Positions 24,146 to 37,484 of a stretch of 64,000 bases of DNA are shown here, in pieces. The DNA comes from Epiperipatus broadwayi. Lineage: Eukaryota; Onychophora; Udeonychophora; Euonychophora; Peripatidae. A program made the translations under genes and the position numbers. Position 1 is the first letter of the stretch. Each line of letters opens with the position of its first letter. The notes under the pieces were generated by a model. That model was given only the letters and a program-made list of their open reading frames with translations, did not search any database and was not told where the DNA came from. The DNA is taken from the NCBI GenBank assembly GCA_028023455.1, contig JAQFVV010012398.1, positions 3,556,682 through 3,620,681 of the forward strand, written 5' to 3'.

Positions 24146-24727
24146 AATTAATAAAACTAGTAATAGTTGGCATTTATATATATTTTGAGCAGAGTGCAAT
24201 TTTAATATTATTACAGCACTAAAATTAGGTCATAAGTAAAAGAAATAATAATAATATGAAGTTTGGGTGGTACTGACATAATGGTATATAACTAAGAGGA
24301 AATGGCCATGCTTCTGGATGAGAATGAAATCTAAGCCCCCCTTTTTGGGCAGTGCTTAGAGAAAAGTGGATAAGGCATGCCATGGATATCGCTGATGTGC
24401 AGGTCTTTGATACGGAAAAAGTGTATAGGCATAGTGTGTGCCAAACTTATGGGAATCACCACCAGAGGCCTTTTTATACTAAATAAATGGTCCTGGGAAG
24501 ATTAACTATCCCCAGAACAAGTCTTGAGAAGAAATCTATGGGTTCAAACTTGTCATAATCCCTAGATTAAGAAGGACATATATATAATCATGAAGATAAG
24601 GCCAAATGTCAGTAACGCAGTATGGGTAAATATCACTAACGACATTGAATAAGATTTACTGCTTTAAAAATAAATGACCCTAGTTTGAATGCCATAATTT
24701 ATACAGATAATATGCTATGCGGTTATA

Positions 24728-24753
24728 TATAGATAGAGAGAGAGAGAGAGAGA
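24728..24753. repeat. Short GA microsatellite
   Basis: AGATAGAGAGAGAGAGAGAG, about 12 units. Confidence 0.8.
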
Positions 24754-27700
24754 TTTCCCTAAATAAAATATACGTTAAGATTTTACCTAGTAAAAGAAAC
24801 CTTAAGATTTACCCCCTTCCCTTTTCTGCTATTTAAAATAAATCAATCCCACCTTCACTGATTTTACAATAACTGGAATATATAAGTACTGTATTTGATA
24901 TTTTAAGAGTATGTAAAAATAAAACTAGCAGTTATAGAAAACAACTAATCGGTCACCTTTTCAGAATTGAATAATAACATTTATAAAATAAATAAAGTTT
25001 CAAAGCGTTAATTAGCCTAAGTTCTGAATTTACCCCATGTAGAAAATTCAGAGTTAAACAAATATATTTTTTTATATTAAAACATAAATAAAATGTTGGC
25101 TCTTAAAACAATTTAGCGAGTGTATTCATTAATAATGCGTTTTAAATGGACATTAAAAACCTTAATTCATGAAGGTTTACTTAAAAGAAAATATTTTAGA
25201 AATTCAACTCGTCAGATTGTTTGAAATTGGCATATTAATAATAACTAAAATAGACATATAAAATTAAATGATAAATAACTATATATAAATGACCACACCA
25301 AAATTAAAGAAAGTGAAAGCATATGAGAGAGAATTAAATTAATAGAAATTATTTGAGAGCAATTTACATATTATAGAAATTATTTGAGAGTAATTTACAT
25401 AATATATATTAGAAATAAAGTTAAATGATACATTGGGAGAAGTCTTGATAATAGAGTTTGAGATTAGTTAGACTCGTTTTACTTACGGCTTGAAAATTTA
25501 CCTTGCACTATTTTAAAAGTTCATATTTTAAAGTCTGCTCATGCATGGCAATTGTTTCTTAAATAACAGCAAGCTTTTATTCAGCATTCCACAATTCTCC
25601 AGTCAGGCTCTTACTTCATTCTACAGGAGCATGATATAACGGCAGCGGAAGATGACCCCCATGGGTCAGAAAGGTGACGAGCTTTCTATGCTTACATTTC
25701 CAAAACAGCTTGGATTCAGTTAACTGTAAAGTTCTCTCAATAGTAGCTAATCTTCTTGATTTAAAATCCGGCCATTTTATATTCTGCTTAGGTATTTCTG
25801 GAATGCTTTTAATTACTTAGTTTTAGTCTTAAAATCTAATCTCTGGTCTAACAGAAATTTTACATTTCTTTGTTCATTGTTTTTGAAAGATGCAACTGTT
25901 AGATAATGTCCAAAAATAAATTCAAATCTATTTCCAGAGTAGAAATAGATTTGACAAAAATGTTTATAACAAAAGAAAATCTTTAATCTTAATTCCATTT
26001 TAAGTAAAAACTTTAATTAAAAATAGCTTCCCCAGATTAAAACAATAGTGTTTTCAACCCTTTAATTATTTTTAGACAATTCAGTTGCATCTTCCATCTT
26101 GGATTTTATAAAATATACATTTTAATAGAGGGAAAAAATACTTTAAAAAGAAAAAGTTTAAAAATGATGTATAATAAAATATTTACAAAAAAAAACAATA
26201 TTTTGTTAGTAAGTTTTTGCTCCTATATATATATATTTGAGCCACACCTATGTACTTTAATAAAAAAGAACTAATAATTAATAATAATAAAAAAGAATAA
26301 ATAATAATTTTTAAAAATATTATTGAAACGTTAAAATTTTATAACTTAAGCGCGCATCTCAAATATATACATAATATATATATATATGACAAAAGGAGCA
26401 GGATGGAATATAGGGTTTGAGTACAGGTTAGTAGGTGGAAACATGAAGCTCATTCTTAAGCTAAGATTGACTGCTTCAATATATATATATAAAGATATGT
26501 GTATGTAAAAAAAGAAAAAAGATTGAAGAGAAAAAAAGAAGTAAGTAAATATAGATTATATAATATATATGTAAAAAGATGTATTGATAGATGAAGGAGA
26601 AATGTTATTGTTTTTTATGATAAGGGTATAAACATTTTTATATATTAATGTTATTTGTAATAATAATGATATAAATATTAATTTTATAGATCCTTGAAAA
26701 TAACTACAGATAAAAGTGGTCGAAACGTTGGGGGTTAAAGACGTGAATATGCATATATGATTAGTGAAAAGAAATAAAGTTTTTAAAAAGAAAAGAAGAG
26801 TATATAATTTGATTGGATTCAGTAAAAAGAACATTAAAATTTGAAAAATGTACCGAACAATACTCATTATAATTATGTGTAAAAAAGGAATTCATAATGC
26901 ATATTTAAATTATACTTGATAATAGCAAATTTGGAACTATTAAATGATCTTGTATTCAAACTCAGCTATTTAAAACCAGATAAATATCAATGTATAAATG
27001 AAGTTAACAATTTTAGTATAAATTCCATCTACATATTTAATAACTTACATATAATGAGATGTGGTTATTGAGTACATGTGTAAATGTATAAATTTATAGT
27101 CAATATTAAATGTCAAAGTAAATTAAAAATTATATTTAAATAAAACTATTTTACATAAAATTATTTTTAAGCTAAATAATTTATTATTAGCTAAATCTTT
27201 ATTAAACCAAATACATAGAAAACAGGACTGGAAAATCAAAGATTTGTTATCTTCGAAAAGATGTGTAAACAAACTTGACATCAGGGGATAGTAGTCTTTG
27301 AAAAGTTAATTGAAGATAATAACCGGAAACTTCTCTTCAATATTAAAAGCAACAAACCGGTTATTTTAATAAATTAAACACAAGTGACGTGACATGAAAT
27401 TTATCCAAGACATGTTTCAGAATTATATAATATTTAAATTTTTTATTATTAAAAATAGATTGTATTAAACAGTAAATTGTTTATATCAACTGTTTGAATG
27501 CACATATCTATTAAAGATTAAAAGAAAGCATTGTCCAGCTCCTTATGCCTATTTTAAATCTGAAAGAGTATTGTAGAGATTTAATGCCGAATAAAAAGAG
27601 ATGAATCCTTGACGACTAGAAAGATAGCAAATTTATTTTAATGGTATTATTATTCTTCAGGCCTGTAAAATGTTTGACAATAAAATCTTTTTAATAAATT

Positions 27701-28002
27701 AAATTTTTAACTTAATTGCATATAAATGATTTTCAAATTTTTATTCTATTAACTAAATAAATACATGCCTGAATTGATATCCACATTTTTTTAAATTACA
27801 GAATTGTAACTGAAACAAAACAAAACTTTTTAGAAGATATAGATTTTTTTTTCTAGTGATGGAGAAACTAGAATAAACTGAAGAAACATTCATTCTGCAG
27901 TGGATTGATAATGTTTTAAAGTAATGACGATGATGAAATAAAATAAAAATGATCAAAATCTAATGAAAGCAAGATTATCATTAATTATTTTATTATTTGT
28001 TT
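24754..28002. other. Stretch without recognised genes
   Basis: AT-rich sequence. A less AT-rich patch at 25585-25690 and a patch at 26700-26745 (GTGGTCGAAACGTTGGGGG) stand out by composition, but neither has a partner in the window. Short (AT)n runs occur at 26228 and 26370-26385. Confidence 0.4.
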
Positions 28003-28460
28003 CATAACACTGATACACTTGAACATATATATGTTGAAAAGATAAATAATCACCAATATCCGTATTTTATGCTAAACCAGCAATCAATCATCAGTTAGTC
28101 CAGATTATCATCTCTACACATATATGCAATAAGTGCTCAGATATATATTAAGACAGCCAATCTTCATACTTTAATGGACAGGCTTCAATCCACTTTACAT
28201 TCCAACTCTTCAACCGTCCATCCAATTGAAAGGCCACCCTGAGGCCGAGATCCTCGTCACACCCATATTGATCTAAAATCAATCTGACCCCTCATGTACA
28301 GGCCATAATCCATTTAATACATAAACAAAGGATGGGCAGACTATATGTGTTCAATTATATCAGTGTTACGAAATAGAGTGGTGGGTCATGTGAAAGTCTG
28401 TGCTCATATACTCTATATATTACATATATTGATACAGGTATATAATAAGCCTGTATTTCA
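28003..28460. repeat. Rearranged copy of the 47.6-kb repeat
   Basis: 28003-28230 is the reverse complement of about 47690-47910 (shared: GATAAATAATCACCAATAT, GCTAAACCAGCAATCA, CTTTAATGGACAGGCTT). 28355-28460 instead matches 47905-48010 in direct orientation (GGGTCATGTGAAAGTCTG, CTATATATTACAT). Short inverted repeats TTTCATAACACTGATA (about 28000) and TATCAGTGTTACGAAA (about 28359) lie at the two junctions, as if one half had flipped. The middle, about 28231-28350, is unique in the window. Confidence 0.75.
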
Positions 28461-30283
28461 GTTATTTAATATCTATTTATAATTTTAATTGTGTAATTTT
28501 ATATGCTAGTTTATATAAGTTGAAATTCTTAATTTACAAAAAAAAAAAAAATATTCTCTTTATAAATGTTAAAAATAAGTAATATAAATATTTGATTTAG
28601 AAATTAATTTATTATAATTTCAAGAAAATTAAGATTTACTTGATCAGATATCTAAGAAAGAGTCATGGTTATGTTCAAACTCTCTACATAAATGTTTCAA
28701 TTGAAAAAAATTAATAATTAATTTAACTAATTTAAGTTTTAATTATAAACATATATATGTCTATATAAAAGGCGAATTAAAATAATGTAATTAAATTAAA
28801 AAAATATTTGCGTTTTATAGCTATGTAATTCCAGACTACACAACCTAAGATACAAATTATGCTAATATACAAAAAATATAATATGACAATTAAAATAATA
28901 AAAGATATTTAAAAATGAAAGTGTGTGTCATAATATATTTAAAATGGAATATATTAAAATGTGCTTGTAAATAACATGTTTAAAATCACAGAATTTGATT
29001 ATTTATTGTGCTTATGTAAATTGGCTTTGTCTGTGCATCCAAAGTACTGAATTTTATGATATTTAATGATTTCTTTGAATACTTAAATGAACTTACTAAT
29101 TTGTTAATATTCTTATAAGACATTTCCCCCTGTGTATTTAAAACCACTTAATAGAAATAATGTTAGAATGATATTTTAATAGCTGGTGCTTCTATACATA
29201 GATTATGATATGATATTGTCCTTGGTCTTAATGCTTATTCTTGTTGAATTTGTAATCATGATGCTATTAACCTAGTAAATACACAGTAGTTGAAAGTGAC
29301 CAAGAATCTGTATTGAAGAACCAGTACACAAGCATATGTTAGTTAAGCTAAGAAGTTTGGCATTCCATCTGAATCATGGTGCAGCTACATAATTGTAACT
29401 AAAATTGCAATAAAGTTTATAAAGTATGAATAGTAAAAGTTAAGAGTAAATGTTTTTCAACTAAGTTACAGAACAATTAACATAGCCCTGATCATGACCA
29501 GAGTGATGATTGATGAATATTTCTCGGTGGTTTCCTGCATAACCTTGAGTAATTCAGTTAATGTTTGACAAAATTTATCTCAAGCCACAAAAACAATCTA
29601 AGACAATGATCATATTTATGTTAAAGAAAGTTATCATCTTATATATGTCTACATAAAATCAGATGCTATTGCTAATCAATAAAAACCATAATCCTGATCT
29701 TACTCTGATTCCCTTGTAATTATTTCCATTACATGTTCAATTAGGAGATGTACATGAGAGAGAATATAAACACCCATTAGACCACATTTGTTTGATGTAC
29801 AGTAACTTGCACACATATGTGAGACACAGAAACATCTATAAAATTATACTCGAATACACAATCCAACAAAGTACATATACTAGAATTTACAGATATAGTG
29901 ATATTAAAAAGAAATCTTAAATCTCCATTAATCCCAGAACATCTTAATTTTACAAATATATCAATTTGTTAATAAACAAAGCTATTTTTATCAATTAATT
30001 TTGAAATCTATGATTTTACTACAAAAACAAACCATTAATTAATTCACTCAATTCAGTGTACAAATGCCACTTTTGGTGATTTATTTGTAGATATTTTATC
30101 ACATTTGCAACCTTTTATTCTTATGCATTGAAATCAGTTTTATTAAAATTGGTAGTAAAAGTTTGATTATAATAGTTAATTTGCCACCATTTTGTAACAG
30201 AGCATTTATGAGTTAGACCAGTATGGGTTGTGGCATTCATTATGTGAAAATATGTTAAGAAAAATTGAGCTATATCATGACAT
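28461..30283. other. AT-rich stretch without recognised features
   Basis: No supportable frame, RNA gene or repeat partner was found. Confidence 0.45.
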
Positions 30284-30311
30284 ATTATTATTATTATTAT
30301 CATTATTATCA
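30284..30311. repeat. (ATT)n tail of L1-like copy D
   Basis: ATTATTATT... with two C interruptions. On the minus strand it directly follows TTTGAAAA, which parallels TTTGAAAC plus triplets at the 3' ends of the other L1-like copies. Confidence 0.7.
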
Positions 30312-32345
30312 TTTTTCAAAGGATTCTATTGTGGACATACAAGAAATAATTGCATTGATAATTAATTTACTACATGCAAATACATAGTAAAAAGGATAGA
30401 ACATGATATGAAGGTAACAATTGTTATGGAAAGTAAAAAAAAGATATGCTTTACATAATCAGAGTTAATCATTTTTTTCTTGCAATAAATATTTAATATA
30501 TATAAATAGAATTGCTCATTCATTTAATTTTTTTTGTTATCATTTTTTTTATTTTATTCCCAATTAGGTGTATAGTATCATGTTATAAGTTCAAATGTCA
30601 CATTATTGACTAAATAGCTGCATACATTTTTTGAGATGGTATTGCTTTTATCCCTTATATGTAATTTCATTTTATTTCAAAATATGTTTGGATGTCTTCT
30701 TGAGTGGGATTCCCAGTAAGAATAAAGTGAAATTACTTGCCTAAATGTGTGATGAACCAACTTTACCAAATGTTTGAAGAAGGTATTGTGGGGATAGGCA
30801 AGTGAAAGTTGTCATAAGTAAAAAGAAAATGATATTGAGTTTGTCTTTTTATGGTATAGCCAGCCTATGTCTTCTGCATTTATGTAGGGTGTTCTGCATC
30901 TGTTTAAAGTGTAAGGTGGAGAATGCTTCTAAGCTTAAGTAGAAAATCATAAAATTTGGGTTCTAATTACTCAAAATTGACTTTTCAGATTAGTTGTTTG
31001 CTACTAATGTTTAAAATTGGTCTTTCATCATCCAACATAGAAAGAGTTATGTTAACCAATTTGGAATGTTGAGGAATGAAGTAAATAAAGCTTTTCAGTA
31101 ATCAATGAGTAGCTGCAGCTCATGTGTAGGGATAAGTTTTAAAGAACACATTTATATATGAGAATATATGTGCACAAACAGAAATAAGATTTCATGTTGT
31201 TTGATTCTTAAAGACATTTATTTAATATATCCCTAAATAATTTTGTACTACAGGAGTTTGTATAAGTTATAGTGAGATTGACACAATCTTTTTCTCCCAT
31301 AATAACTTTTTACACAGTGATTTATTTTATTACAAAAATCTTAGTATATATATTATTATTATTGAAGAGTAATATATAGTTCAAGTAGTTACTAGAATAT
31401 TGAATAAGGACATTTTTAAATGATAGATAAGATTCTGAAAGTGGATTGATTAAATTTTCAATTTTATTTTGAAATTCTGAATTGTTCAGATAAAAGGGGA
31501 ATCCTATAAAAGTGCTAGCTTTTCTTTAAATGTAATATGTGAACTTATCCAATATATATTCAACAATCATAGAATTTATCCATGTTGAACTCCAACTTAT
31601 ATTTGCTTAAATAATTGATTAGGATTGTTAATAGAAATGGTTTCTATTTTTTGAAGTTAGGATGATCTCAATGTAAGCAGTACAGGAAATAATTGTTTCT
31701 AAACCAAGTATGTATATACCTGGCAAATGTTTTTTTTTTATCATATTTAGAAATTGATTGATATAGATAGTGAAAAGAGAACATTTAGAATAGAACCTTG
31801 TGGCATTCAACAGTATAAAAGAAGGTAAGTTCTTTCCATTAAAAATAATATGCATCTTTTTAGTTTAGTGGAAGATTAGTGATTAAGTATATTAAAGATC
31901 ACATGATCACCAGGCTCTTATGTTAGCACATTTATTACTCTGGTTGGCAGGGTGGCACTACTGTATGGAGAGTTGTGTCTGTTTATATTAAAAATCTCAG
32001 TATATTTGTATCTGATAATGTGTCAATCAGGTGTTCAATCAGGATCATATCAAATGCTGATTGTATTTCTAGTTGTACCAGAAATAGGCTATACTTTTCA
32101 TTATTTTTGGTGGTAACAAGCAGTTATGGATAAAAAGACTGCCTGAACTGTAGATAAAATTGCATTCTTGATAATATAGGTATTAGATAAAATTCAAGTT
32201 TGTTTTTTATAACTAAGTGTAATAGTTTAATATCAAGTAGATTCATTGATGTGAGCCTCAAATTAGTTAATGTGTCTATTTTTTTCATATTTTTTAATAA
32301 ATGGCACCAGAAAAATAGAGCAAAGTTCAACTTTTTTTGCTAAAA
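30312..32345 (-). mobile_element. L1/Tx1-like non-LTR retrotransposon, copy D, decayed
   Basis: Minus-strand fragments follow the order of copy B (38683-40660). At 32124-32345 there is an RT fingers block (LRLTSMNLLDIKLLHLVIKN, ILSRMQFYL) and at about 32040-32075 motif A (LVQLEIQSAFDMI). At 31628-31855 there is FNGKNLPSF...LFTIYINQFL...CTAYIE, matching NGKNSPTF...LFTIYINPLL...CIAYMDD of copy B. Near 30960-31020 LEPKFYDFLLKLR matches LEPKLFVFLLKLN of copy B. The catalytic DD is gone and many stops are present. A 95-bp foreign repeat (31895-31990) interrupts the domain between motif A and the next block. This is the oldest copy of its family here. Confidence 0.75.
31895..31990. repeat. Short derivative of the 54-56 kb tandem repeat, inserted in copy D
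   Basis: It starts GATCACATGATCAC and ends GGCACTACTGTATGGAGAGTT followed by GTCTGTTTATA. These are the two ends of the 457-bp unit seen at 54474-56150, in the orientation of its last (inverted) unit, with the interior missing. It lies inside the reverse transcriptase remnant of copy D. Confidence 0.65.
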
Positions 32346-32359
32346 ATTTGATAAATTCT

Positions 32360-32556
32360 TAATTTCATCTTCTTCTTTTCCTCCTTTTCTTGCTTCTTTT
32401 TATTATTTTTCTCATCTAATTTTTTCTCATCTTTTTGTCTTCTCATTTTCTTTCACCTCCTTCTGATTTTCCCTCTTTATTCTCCTTTTTCAACTTATCT
32501 CTTTCTCTTCCTATGTCTCCTCCTTATCTTTTACTTTCTTTTTATTGTTATTACTA
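32360..32556. repeat. Pyrimidine-rich tract
   Basis: About 200 bp in which the + strand is almost entirely C and T (CTTCTTCTTTTCCTCC and similar), in contrast to the mixed AT-rich sequence on both sides. Long polypurine/polypyrimidine tracts can form triplex DNA. It lies between two decayed retroelements. Confidence 0.7.
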
Positions 32557-32599
32557 TTTATTTATTTTGATTACATCAGATAATAAAATCTAATAAGCA

Positions 32600-34379
32600 A
32601 AACAAATGCTTTTCATAAACTTTAAACAAATATTATATAATCACTATATGAAAGGAATTGATATTATCTCATACCAGTAGAGTAGACATTAATAAAGTAA
32701 TAAGGATAACAAAAAAAAAATAAACATTAAAAACAATGACTAGAATGTTATTTTATTGTTTTAATAATCCTATGCTATTTAGATTTAAGGTGGCATTATT
32801 AAAATAATGTGTAAAATATAACACAAAGCCAATGTCATAAATTTTAAACATATTAAAGCTATTAAGTTCTCTTTTATTAATAAACTTATACTGTTTAGAT
32901 TCAACATCTAAGCAAACATTTATTAAATACTCTTGTAATATATACCATTCTTAATCTATTGCCATATTTGTTCCTATATCTAAAAACAGTGATATATTTA
33001 TTTCTAATGGAACTGTTATAATTAGATATATTATAATTAGATATAACGTATCATTAAAATAATGTTTCTTAATAATTATATGATGTATCAAAATCAAGTT
33101 ATTTTTAACATGTATTGTATTAAGTATTAAATTAATAGACATTTGGAATGTTCTCAACTATTTTAAATTTGATGCTCATGAAAAATCATACAATGTAATT
33201 CCATATCATAACAGAGATTCACATAAAGCCCTGTAAATTATTAACAACATATTATATGAATGAATTCTTTGTAAAAGTTGGATAATGTGATTTGAAAATG
33301 ACATTCTATTGCTGAATGTAATTTCAAGATATTTATGTTTTCAACTTTCTCAAACTGTATTCAAATATCATTACACTGAGAATCCTAAAATTTAGTACAA
33401 ATATTGTAGTGGAAAAAAATATCAAAACTTTTTGTTTTAAATGAAGTGATAATATTAGAAGAAATTTTATTTTGCTTTTATTAATAATAATTTATTTTAC
33501 AGAATATTAATTAACAAATTTATTATTGTTAATTTGAAGATTTTTAAAAACAACTTCTAGATTTGAATTTAGACTAATTAAAGTAGAATCATATGCATAT
33601 TGGTACAGATTTTACTAATATTATTAACATAAATCAAAAATAGTAAAGAACTCAGAATAGAACATTGAGAAACTTTATATTTAACTAAATATTTTCTACT
33701 CAAAGCTATGTTAATTTTAATAATAAAAGATCTATTTTTTCAGTAAGTCCAAAATCTTGCCCAAAATTTCTTATTTTTTTTTTTTAGATATAATAAAGCA
33801 ATTTATGGCTAATAAGATCAAAAGCTTTTTTAAAATCCAGGAAAATGACATATTTTTTTCCATTTATGATAAGATTTGTGAATAAAGTTCTCTAAAAGAA
33901 GGCTAATAGATTTAACTTCCAAAAATCCATATTGTGATTTAGAGAAAATAAAATTAAATAAATAATAATAATAGTTAGATAAATATTTTTCAATTATTTT
34001 AGATATAAAAAGAAGAGTGGCTTGAAGTAAATTTTAACTCCATTTTTATAAATGGAGTCTAATCTCAGAAAGTTTTAATATATCAAGAAATTTATTTTAA
34101 AGAATAATTTTATTAATAATGGAAAATAATATATCTTTAACTATATCCAAATTATACTTCAAATCTAACATTCTAATATTATCAATATCTGGTCTTATTT
34201 AATATTCTATTTCATTTACTACAAAATGCAATTGCTTGCTATCAATATTAAAGTATAAAACTTTTTCCTTATAGTTATTATAATTCTTCATTTTCTTGTT
34301 TATTGACTTTATATATTCAATATAACAGTACACTTATTCTGTTCAATGTTATTATTAAATAAATTCTTATCATCTAGAT
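32600..34379 (-). pseudogene. Jockey/CR1-like reverse transcriptase, copy J2, 3' portion
   Basis: Minus-strand motifs appear in family order: a fingers remnant ending SKIIEKYLS (about 33985-34020), motif A in FLDFKKAFDLISHKLL (33790-33850), motif B as VSQCSILSSLLFLIYVNNIS (about 33615-33675, usual form VPQGSILGPLLFLIYIND), motif C as YDSTLISLNSNLE (about 33555-33590, with part of the YADD box lost), and a C-terminal RALCESLL-YGITLYDFS block near 33190-33240. Numerous stops and shifts show long decay. The upstream part of the same element continues at 37485-37870 on the far side of the hAT insertion. Confidence 0.75.
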
Positions 34380-34699
34380 CAGAGGTGACAAACCTTTTTA
34401 TGTATGCATGCCAAAATCTCCAAAAAATATTTATTGAATGATTAGCATTCCATACAGTTATTAAATCAAAATATAAACAACTTAATATTTGCAGTTTTTT
34501 AAAAGTTTATTAAACAAAATAATAATAATAACAATTAAACAAAATTTCTAAAAAAGCTAAATACAAGTGAACGATATTTATTTAGAAGAGCACAACTTGA
34601 ATAAAATGTAATAGTAAAAACATTAATAGAAACTAAAACAAAATTTTGAAAATAAACATATAAAATCAACATAAATAGATATTATTTAATAAGATTTTT

Positions 34700-36560
34700 G
34701 CTGTCCTACATTGGATGCCAAATATTTTATATCTGGTTCATATTTTATTACTTTTAATAATGTACATGCTGAATTAGATTCATCTGTCATTCTATTTCTA
34801 GAACTGTCTTAAATTAAATTCATTTCTGAAAACAATGATTCACATGCATATGTAGAGGAAAAAATTGATAATATAGCGGTTGTTAATTTTTTTAAACCAT
34901 TAAATGTTTTGGAAATAGCATTCCAGGCAGTCAATAGTTCCTCTTATGCCCAATAATCGATCTTTTTTTGTTTCTAACTCATTCCTCAAATCAACAAATT
35001 TTTGTTTCCATATAAAACGGGACTGAAAATCGATTGATTGTATTTCTATATCTTCCAAATTAAGTCATTCAAAGTTTTCTAACTTGAGACTATCCACTGA
35101 TATTATGTCTGGATATAAAATAAATTTTGATGTTTCTGAAAATTGTCTGAACTGTGTAAATCCAAGAAAATTAATCAATTATTGATTAAATAACAGCACA
35201 AAACTCTTGCATCAATTTTACTTGATCTGGCTTCTCATGAAATTTTTAATCAGTCAAGAACTTTTTTTATATTTGGAAAATATTTGAAAGTATAAGAAAT
35301 AACATCATGGTTAAAAATTTGTAATCTAATGTCAAATGTTTTGCTCAAATCAAGCATGATAACAATTGTCTTATTATAACCTTGCAGTTTCACATTTAAT
35401 TCATTTAGATGTGAACACATATGAGTAAAAAACATTAATTTCTAAAGCCATTCAACATCTATTAATTCATAATATTTTTCAATGATTTTCTCATTATATA
35501 AAAACAATTATTTCATCTAAACAATCAATGAATCTTTGAATAATTTTCCTCAACTTAACCATCGTATTTTGTTGTATATAAGTAAATCATTGTATACTGA
35601 GTTCACCTAACTCAATAAATGTAAATATTTTCATTTATTTAGAACTTGTGTAGATATAAAACTGACTAACTTAGTTTTAATGTTTATAACATCACCAAGT
35701 GGCTTAACACTGGTCTTTGTGTATAAAACCTACTATTGTATAATGGCATGAAAACCCAAAATTGAATGTCCATTACAGTTGATAAACTGAGAAAACCACC
35801 AGTCATACTTTAAGCACCATCTGTAGTTGCTGATACATTTTGGCAACAACTACATCTTTTTTAGCAAATACATTTGAAACTTCATTGCAAATATCTATTC
35901 CTTTTGTTGTTGTTACCAATGAGGTTAAACTGATCAATTCTTCTTTGATATTATTTCCAACACAATAGTGAATAAAAATAGCCAAATGAACTGATCCATT
36001 TATGTCTGTATTTTCATCAAGACAGAAAGAAATTAAACTAGAAGATTTTGTATATGTTTTTTGTTGGTAAGTTATGTTGTTAGCCATTTGCAGGATTCTT
36101 TCTTTAACTGTATTTCTAGCCAATAACAAATGTTTTATTCTCTGAATAATTTTTGTTTTGTTTTCAAAATCTTCAAAAAAAAACTGGTGCACATTTCATC
36201 CAAGCTGCTTTCATATATTCTCCATCATTAAAAGGTTTTTCATGTTTGGCAATTACATTTGAAATAAAAAAAACTAGCAGCAGTTATATTTGAAAGATTT
36301 TTGATAAATTTCATTATAGATGTTGATTGAATATTTATATTTTTAAATGCTTGGGCAATGTATACTTTTTGTTCATCTTTACTTTTTTCACAGAGCGATT
36401 TATGATTGGTCTCATAATGCCATTTTACTAATGATGTTCTCAATTCAACTGTTCTCGAACATAAAATATACTGTCTTGGTGCCTTTGTTAATCATTCCAT
36501 ATTCATCAGTTCACCAATTTTGAAATTCTCTACTGTTTGATAATTTTTGTTTTTTATTTT
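34700..36560 (-). pseudogene. hAT transposase (ZBED5/GTF2IRD2-like), decayed
   Basis: A BED-type zinc-finger tail is seen in SLVKWHYETNHKSL (36400-36440). Next comes FCLDENTDINGSVHLAIFI (about 35980-36040), corresponding to the first catalytic Asp region (usual form SLDESTDI), followed by TTTKGIDICNEVSNVFAKKD. Far downstream, KFVDLRNELETKKDRL (near 34965-35010) and a scattered NLRQF...RYKIFGIQCRTAKI (34700-34830) mark the hATC dimerisation region. The middle third has many stops and shifts, so no functional protein is possible. Related host proteins are domesticated from this family, but nothing here suggests domestication. Confidence 0.75.
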
Positions 36561-36861
36561 TACAAGCCTTATTAATATAATAGTAACAAATGTATTTAAA
36601 AGTAAATTTAAATGAGCTTTAATAATCTTACAAATCAAAGATTTATTATATGTTACAAATATATGATTATTCTTACATTTCACTTTTACAGCAAAACTTG
36701 AAGAAAAAAACATCATTTGATGGCATTGCTTATGCATTTTGTTCCTTTGCTTACGATTTTGATTACGTTAAAAAAATGAATGGTGTCAACACATTTAGAT
36801 CGAAAATGATTAGGACAGAAAATCATTTTATTATTCTTACTCTAAATAATAACGTGAAAGG

Positions 36862-37047
36862 CTAAAACCTTCGACAGAAATGCCTTAAAATACTTATGTA
36901 ACAGCCAATCAGATGAAATAATGACTACACATTGAACTCCCAATTTACGAACACAAGCCAGAACATGAGGAGTTCCATGAACAGTCATTATTACAGCTGA
37001 TTGGCTGTCACATAAGCATTTTAAGGCACTTCAATCGAAGGTTTTAG
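36862..37047. mobile_element. Hairpin MITE inside the hAT element
   Basis: A 186-bp palindrome runs from CTAAAACCTTCGA to TCGAAGGTTTTAG, with arms of about 70 bp (both include TGCCTTAAAATACTTATGT or its complement and CAGCCAATCAG) around a central loop. A relative of the left arm is at 14600-14655. I cannot define a target duplication. Confidence 0.85.
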
Positions 37048-37484
37048 ATTATTATTAGATCATCTGCTAGCACTTAATATATTTAATATATTTATTCTTA
37101 CTTTAGATTGGAAAAAATTTATCTCAAAAAGTTATAAAATATTTTACTAAGTTTACTTTCTAGTTTTATTGGAATCATTTGATAGGTTTAAAGAATATGA
37201 TACCAGTATATCTGTACCATTTTATTTGACTTAAAGTACCATTCCCATATATGCATAATATTTTCCCCAAAATTTGTAATTTATTGCTTTTAATCAGAGT
37301 TCAATTGTAAATTGAATTCTAATATAATATTATATTTATTTATTTTTTATTAGTACAGATTTTAGCAACAAAAAAAATATTAAATAATTTAAAGCATAGA
37401 AAATTATATGTAAATAGTTTGCATGCCAGTAAAAAATTCGAACATGCCATCTTTAGCATGCGTGCCATAGGTTCATCACCACTG

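Larger units (their letters stand above)
34380..37484 (-). mobile_element. Complete hAT DNA transposon (3,105 bp)
   Basis: The left end CAGAGGTGACAAACC (34380) and the complement of the right end, CAGTGGTGATGAACC (37484), are imperfect terminal inverted repeats that continue into GCATGCCA / GCATGCTA. The element is flanked by ATCTAGAT (34372-34379) and AACTAGAT (37485-37492), an 8-bp target duplication with one mismatch, as expected for hAT. It encodes a decayed ZBED5/GTF2IRD2-type transposase on the minus strand and carries a hairpin MITE at 36862-37047. It interrupts Jockey/CR1-like copy J2. Confidence 0.85.

Noticed and set aside
24330-24480. Frame LREKWIRHAMDIADVQVF as a further retroelement piece
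   Set aside because: It is a short match with no family motif. It may belong to the remnant at 23855-24145 but cannot be supported.
26700-26745. Hammerhead-like GTCGAAACGTTG downstream of a Penelope-type end
   Set aside because: The CTGATGA half of the core is not present at the required distance, and no Penelope-like coding sequence is adjacent.
26556-26867. 103-codon minus-strand frame
   Set aside because: Its composition is that expected from AT-rich sequence (Ile, Leu, Phe, Thr). No motif or homologous copy was seen.
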